A DNA stretch of 64,000 nucleotides from UBA6109 sp035366835 (GTDB lineage: Bacteria > Desulfobacterota > Syntrophia > Syntrophales > UBA6109): contig DAOSIS010000017.1 in assembly GCA_035366835.1 (NCBI GenBank), positions 19,620 through 83,619 of the forward strand, given 5' to 3'. Positions 61,770 to 64,000 of this stretch are shown here, one piece after another. Each line of letters opens with the position of its first letter. Position 1 is the stretch's first letter. Made by a program: the position numbers and the translations under genes. The notes under the pieces were generated by a model. The model had not been told where the DNA came from. It ran no database searches and worked only from the letters and a program-made list of their open reading frames with translations.

Positions 61770-62552
61770 ATGTCATACGAGACGATATTGGTGGAGAAGA
61801 AGCCGGAAGACAAAATCGGGATCATCACCCTGAACCGTCCGGAAGTGAGGAACGCGATTAACCACATCATGCGGGAGGAATTGGGAAAAGCGCTGTCGGC
61901 ATTCGAACAGGACGCGGAGGTGAGAGTCATCATTCTGACGGGCGGACAGAAAGTGTTCGCCGCCGGTGCCGACATAGCCGCCATGGTGGAGAAGACGGCC
62001 GTGGAGCAATTTTACCGGCTGTCCGTTGCCGATTTGACCTTCCAGGTGGAGAAGGTATCCAAACCGATCATTGCAGCGATCGCGGGATTCGCCCTCGGAG
62101 GCGGGTGTGAATTGGCCATGGCCTGCGACATCCGCATCGCGGCGAAGGGCGCGAAGCTGGGCCAGCCAGAGATCAATCTCGGGATCATTCCCGGCGGTGG
62201 CGGTACGGTCCGCCTGACACGACTTGTGGGAATCGGGAAGGCCAAGGAGCTCGTGATGACGGGGAGACTGATCTCCGCTGAGGAGGCATGCCGGATCAAC
62301 CTGGTGAACCAGGTGGTGGAAGACGACAAACTGATGGAAGAGTCGTTGAACATGGCACGGATGATGACGAAACACAGTCCCGTTGCTCTGGGGCTGGCGA
62401 AGTACAGTGTTCAGAACGCGGCGACCGCGGATCTGCGGACGGCGGCGGCAATCGAGAACGCGTGTTTTTCGATAGCCTTTGCGAGCGAGGATCAGAAGGA
62501 AGGGATGCGGGCATTTCTGGAGAAAAGGAAGCCCGCCTACAAAGGCCGATAG
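61770..62552 (+). CDS. Enoyl-CoA hydratase
   Basis: A 260-residue crotonase-family hydratase. GQKVFAAGADIAAM and GFALGGGCELAMACDIRI form the oxyanion hole; the two catalytic glutamates (GGGCELAM and GQPEINLGIIPGGGGT) are conserved. The ATG at 61770 follows GGAAGGTGAC. It hydrates 2-enoyl-CoA in the third beta-oxidation set. Confidence 0.93.
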   Translation: MSYETILVEKKPEDKIGIITLNRPEVRNAINHIMREELGKALSAFEQDAEVRVIILTGGQKVFAAGADIAAMVEKTAVEQFYRLSVADLTFQVEKVSKPIIAAIAGFALGGGCELAMACDIRIAAKGAKLGQPEINLGIIPGGGGTVRLTRLVGIGKAKELVMTGRLISAEEACRINLVNQVVEDDKLMEESLNMARMMTKHSPVALGLAKYSVQNAATADLRTAAAIENACFSIAFASEDQKEGMRAFLEKRKPAYKGR

Positions 62553-62597
62553 GGACGTGTCACATGTTCTTGATTTTGACGGGAGGAGCGCTGAATT

Positions 62598-63860
62598 GTG
62601 GAGAACGTGGTGATTTTGAGCGGGGCGAGGACGGCGATCGGTGGATACGGCGGAGCACTGAAGGATGTTCCAGCGTATCGCCTGGGCGCAGCGGTGCTGA
62701 ACGAGGCTGCACGGCGCGCCAAGGTAGAACCCGCGGCCATCGACGATGTCATCATGGCATCCTCCTACCAGAACGGAGAGTGCGCGAATGGCGCGCGCAT
62801 GGCAGTTCTCGAGGCGGGCTGGCCTGATACGGTGCCGGGAGTGGTATTGGACCGACGGTGCTGTTCCGGGCTGGACTCCATTTTTTTCGGAGCGATGAAG
62901 ATCCAGACGGGGAATGCCGAGATCGTTGCGGCCGGCGGGATGGACTCGATGAGCCAGGCGGAGCTGTACATTCCCGGGGACATCAAGTGGGGGCTCGGCG
63001 GAAAGCGCCACGAGAGGTACGGATTCATGCCGAAGGGACACGGAGCGCTCGCGATGTGGGGGATTCCGTTGTACGACCGGATCCAGCGTGCCCGAGTGAT
63101 GAGCCAGCCGATCGGACGTTACGGTGAGCTGAGTTCGATGATGACGTGGGCGGAAGAGGCGGCCAAACGGGAGGGCATCACGCGGGAGGAGGTGGATCGC
63201 TGGGCGGTCCGGAGCCATCAGCGTGCGATTGCGGCCTGGGATGCGGGGAAATTCTCCGGTGAGATCGTTCCCGTGCCGGTTCCGGGAGGCAAAGGCGATC
63301 CGGCGCCCTTCGCCATGGACGAGGGTCCGCGGCGGGACACGACGCTGGAGAAGATCGCGAAACTGAAGCCGGTCTATCCGGGCGGTGTATGCACGGCGGC
63401 CAATTCTTCGTCTGAGAATGACGGCGCAGCGGCGGTGATCCTGGCTACGGAAAGGAAGGCAAGTGAGTTGGGGGTCGAGCCCTTGGCATACTTCCGTTCC
63501 TGTGCGGTTGCAGCGACGGATCCGACTTTGACCTATCCGGCAGTGCCGGCCTCCGTTGCGAGAGCGCTGAAGAAGGCGGGTATTTCGATCGGGGATGTGG
63601 ATTTGATCGAAGTCCAGGAAGCATTCGCTGTCCAATGTCTCGCCGATGCGCGGATGTCTGGTCTCAACGATGCGGAGATGGAAGCCAAGGTGAATGTCAA
63701 CGGTTCGGGGATCTCCCTCGGCCATCCGATCGGGGCAACTGGGACCATGCGGTTGGTGACACTCCTGCACGAGATGAAACGAAGCGGTGCCCGCTGGGGA
63801 CTGGAGACCATCTGCGGCGGCGGCGGGCAGGGCATCTGCATGATCGTGGAGCGAAAGTGA
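62598..63860 (+). CDS. Acetyl-CoA acetyltransferase (thiolase)
   Basis: A 420-residue thiolase starting at a GTG. The nucleophile is Cys in LDRRCCSGLDSIFFG; the His is in ISLGHPIGATGTMRL and the second Cys in ETICGGGGQG, so all catalytic residues are present. It completes a third beta-oxidation set and is followed by the next etfB. It is about 40 residues longer than most thiolases because of an insert after residue 125 (IPGDIKWGLGGKRHERYGFM). Confidence 0.93.
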   Translation: MENVVILSGARTAIGGYGGALKDVPAYRLGAAVLNEAARRAKVEPAAIDDVIMASSYQNGECANGARMAVLEAGWPDTVPGVVLDRRCCSGLDSIFFGAMKIQTGNAEIVAAGGMDSMSQAELYIPGDIKWGLGGKRHERYGFMPKGHGALAMWGIPLYDRIQRARVMSQPIGRYGELSSMMTWAEEAAKREGITREEVDRWAVRSHQRAIAAWDAGKFSGEIVPVPVPGGKGDPAPFAMDEGPRRDTTLEKIAKLKPVYPGGVCTAANSSSENDGAAAVILATERKASELGVEPLAYFRSCAVAATDPTLTYPAVPASVARALKKAGISIGDVDLIEVQEAFAVQCLADARMSGLNDAEMEAKVNVNGSGISLGHPIGATGTMRLVTLLHEMKRSGARWGLETICGGGGQGICMIVERK

Positions 63861-63951
63861 GGAAAGGGTGCGCTGGAGATGAATCGAGGGATCCGGCGCT
63901 CACTTGCACGAATCTTGAGACGTTACGAAAAATCCAACGAGGGGTGAGACA

Positions 63952-64000
63952 GTGAACATCGTGGCATGCGTGAAGCAGGTACCGGACACGGAAGCGCAGA
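63952..64000 (+). CDS. etfB: Electron transfer flavoprotein beta subunit, start (runs off the window)
   Basis: The last 49 bases encode MNIVACVKQVPDTEAQ from a GTG behind AGGGGTGAG. This is the typical ETF beta N-terminus (I-x-V-C-V-K-Q-V-P-D-T). It would be a second ETF for the 59612-63860 gene run. Confidence 0.85.
   Translation, partial: MNIVACVKQVPDTEAQ

Overview
The window looks like a chromosome segment of a GC-rich anaerobe of the former Deltaproteobacteria (Desulfobacterota), most like Syntrophales/Syntrophobacterales. This rests on the gene content: several acyl-CoA dehydrogenase/hydratase/hydroxyacyl-CoA dehydrogenase/thiolase sets with ETF, an ADP-forming acyl-CoA ligase, a 4-hydroxybutyryl-CoA dehydratase homologue, sigma-54 control, rubrerythrin-type oxygen defence and separate GluRS and GlnRS. 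The taxonomic assignment is inferred from gene content alone.

Layout. 1-4141 (minus strand): a fatty-acid synthesis operon, DUF177-rpmF-fabD-fabG-acpP-fabF-rpiB, without the plsX and fabH that usually sit between rpmF and fabD. 4263-5894: gltX and tRNA-Glu(CTC), each with a promoter. 5851-12040: a 6.2-kb integrative element bounded by a perfect 47-bp repeat of the tRNA-Glu 3' end. It carries a frameshifted tyrosine integrase, an HTH protein, an HUH replication initiator, a ribbon-helix-helix protein, three integron gene cassettes with attC sites but no integron integrase, and an AbrB/RelE-type toxin-antitoxin pair. The terminator that probably served the tRNA now lies beyond the right end. 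12235-20500: scattered genes (a PAS/HD-GYP protein, SixA, a metalloprotease-like lipoprotein, an Rrf2 regulator with rubrerythrin and a CDGSH protein broken by an in-frame TAG, a TMEM175-like channel, tRNA-Gln(CTG), a VOC protein and a secreted protein).

20569-30300 (minus strand): one long, partly overlapping operon for a cbb3-type oxidase. It holds ccoN, a ccoO fused to two more cytochrome c domains, ccoS and ccoI. Between them are a cupredoxin-like protein, a Tat-exported metallophosphoesterase, a SoxA-like cytochrome, a 50-residue membrane protein, a cytochrome P460, a YtkA-like protein and a TauE/SafE-like protein. An M48 protease lipoprotein and glnS follow.

34496-64000 (plus strand apart from one regulator): a 30-kb CoA-thioester catabolic region with two thiolases, two acyl-CoA ligases, two enoyl-CoA hydratases, three acyl-CoA dehydrogenases, four 3-hydroxyacyl-CoA dehydrogenases, ETF, a dienoyl-CoA reductase-like enzyme, an HMG-CoA-lyase-like protein, a 4-hydroxybutyryl-CoA dehydratase homologue, a CaiB/BaiF CoA transferase, an amidohydrolase and an MFS transporter. 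The genes probably activate a carboxylic acid to its CoA ester and oxidise it, passing electrons to ETF; the substrate cannot be read from the sequence. A sigma-54 activator (48904-49953) lies in the middle. Two sigma-54 promoters, before the thiolase at 34496 and the dehydrogenase at 50506, each have a copy of the inverted repeat TGTATA-N5-TATACA about 290 bp upstream and a weaker second copy further out, so the two halves look like one regulon.
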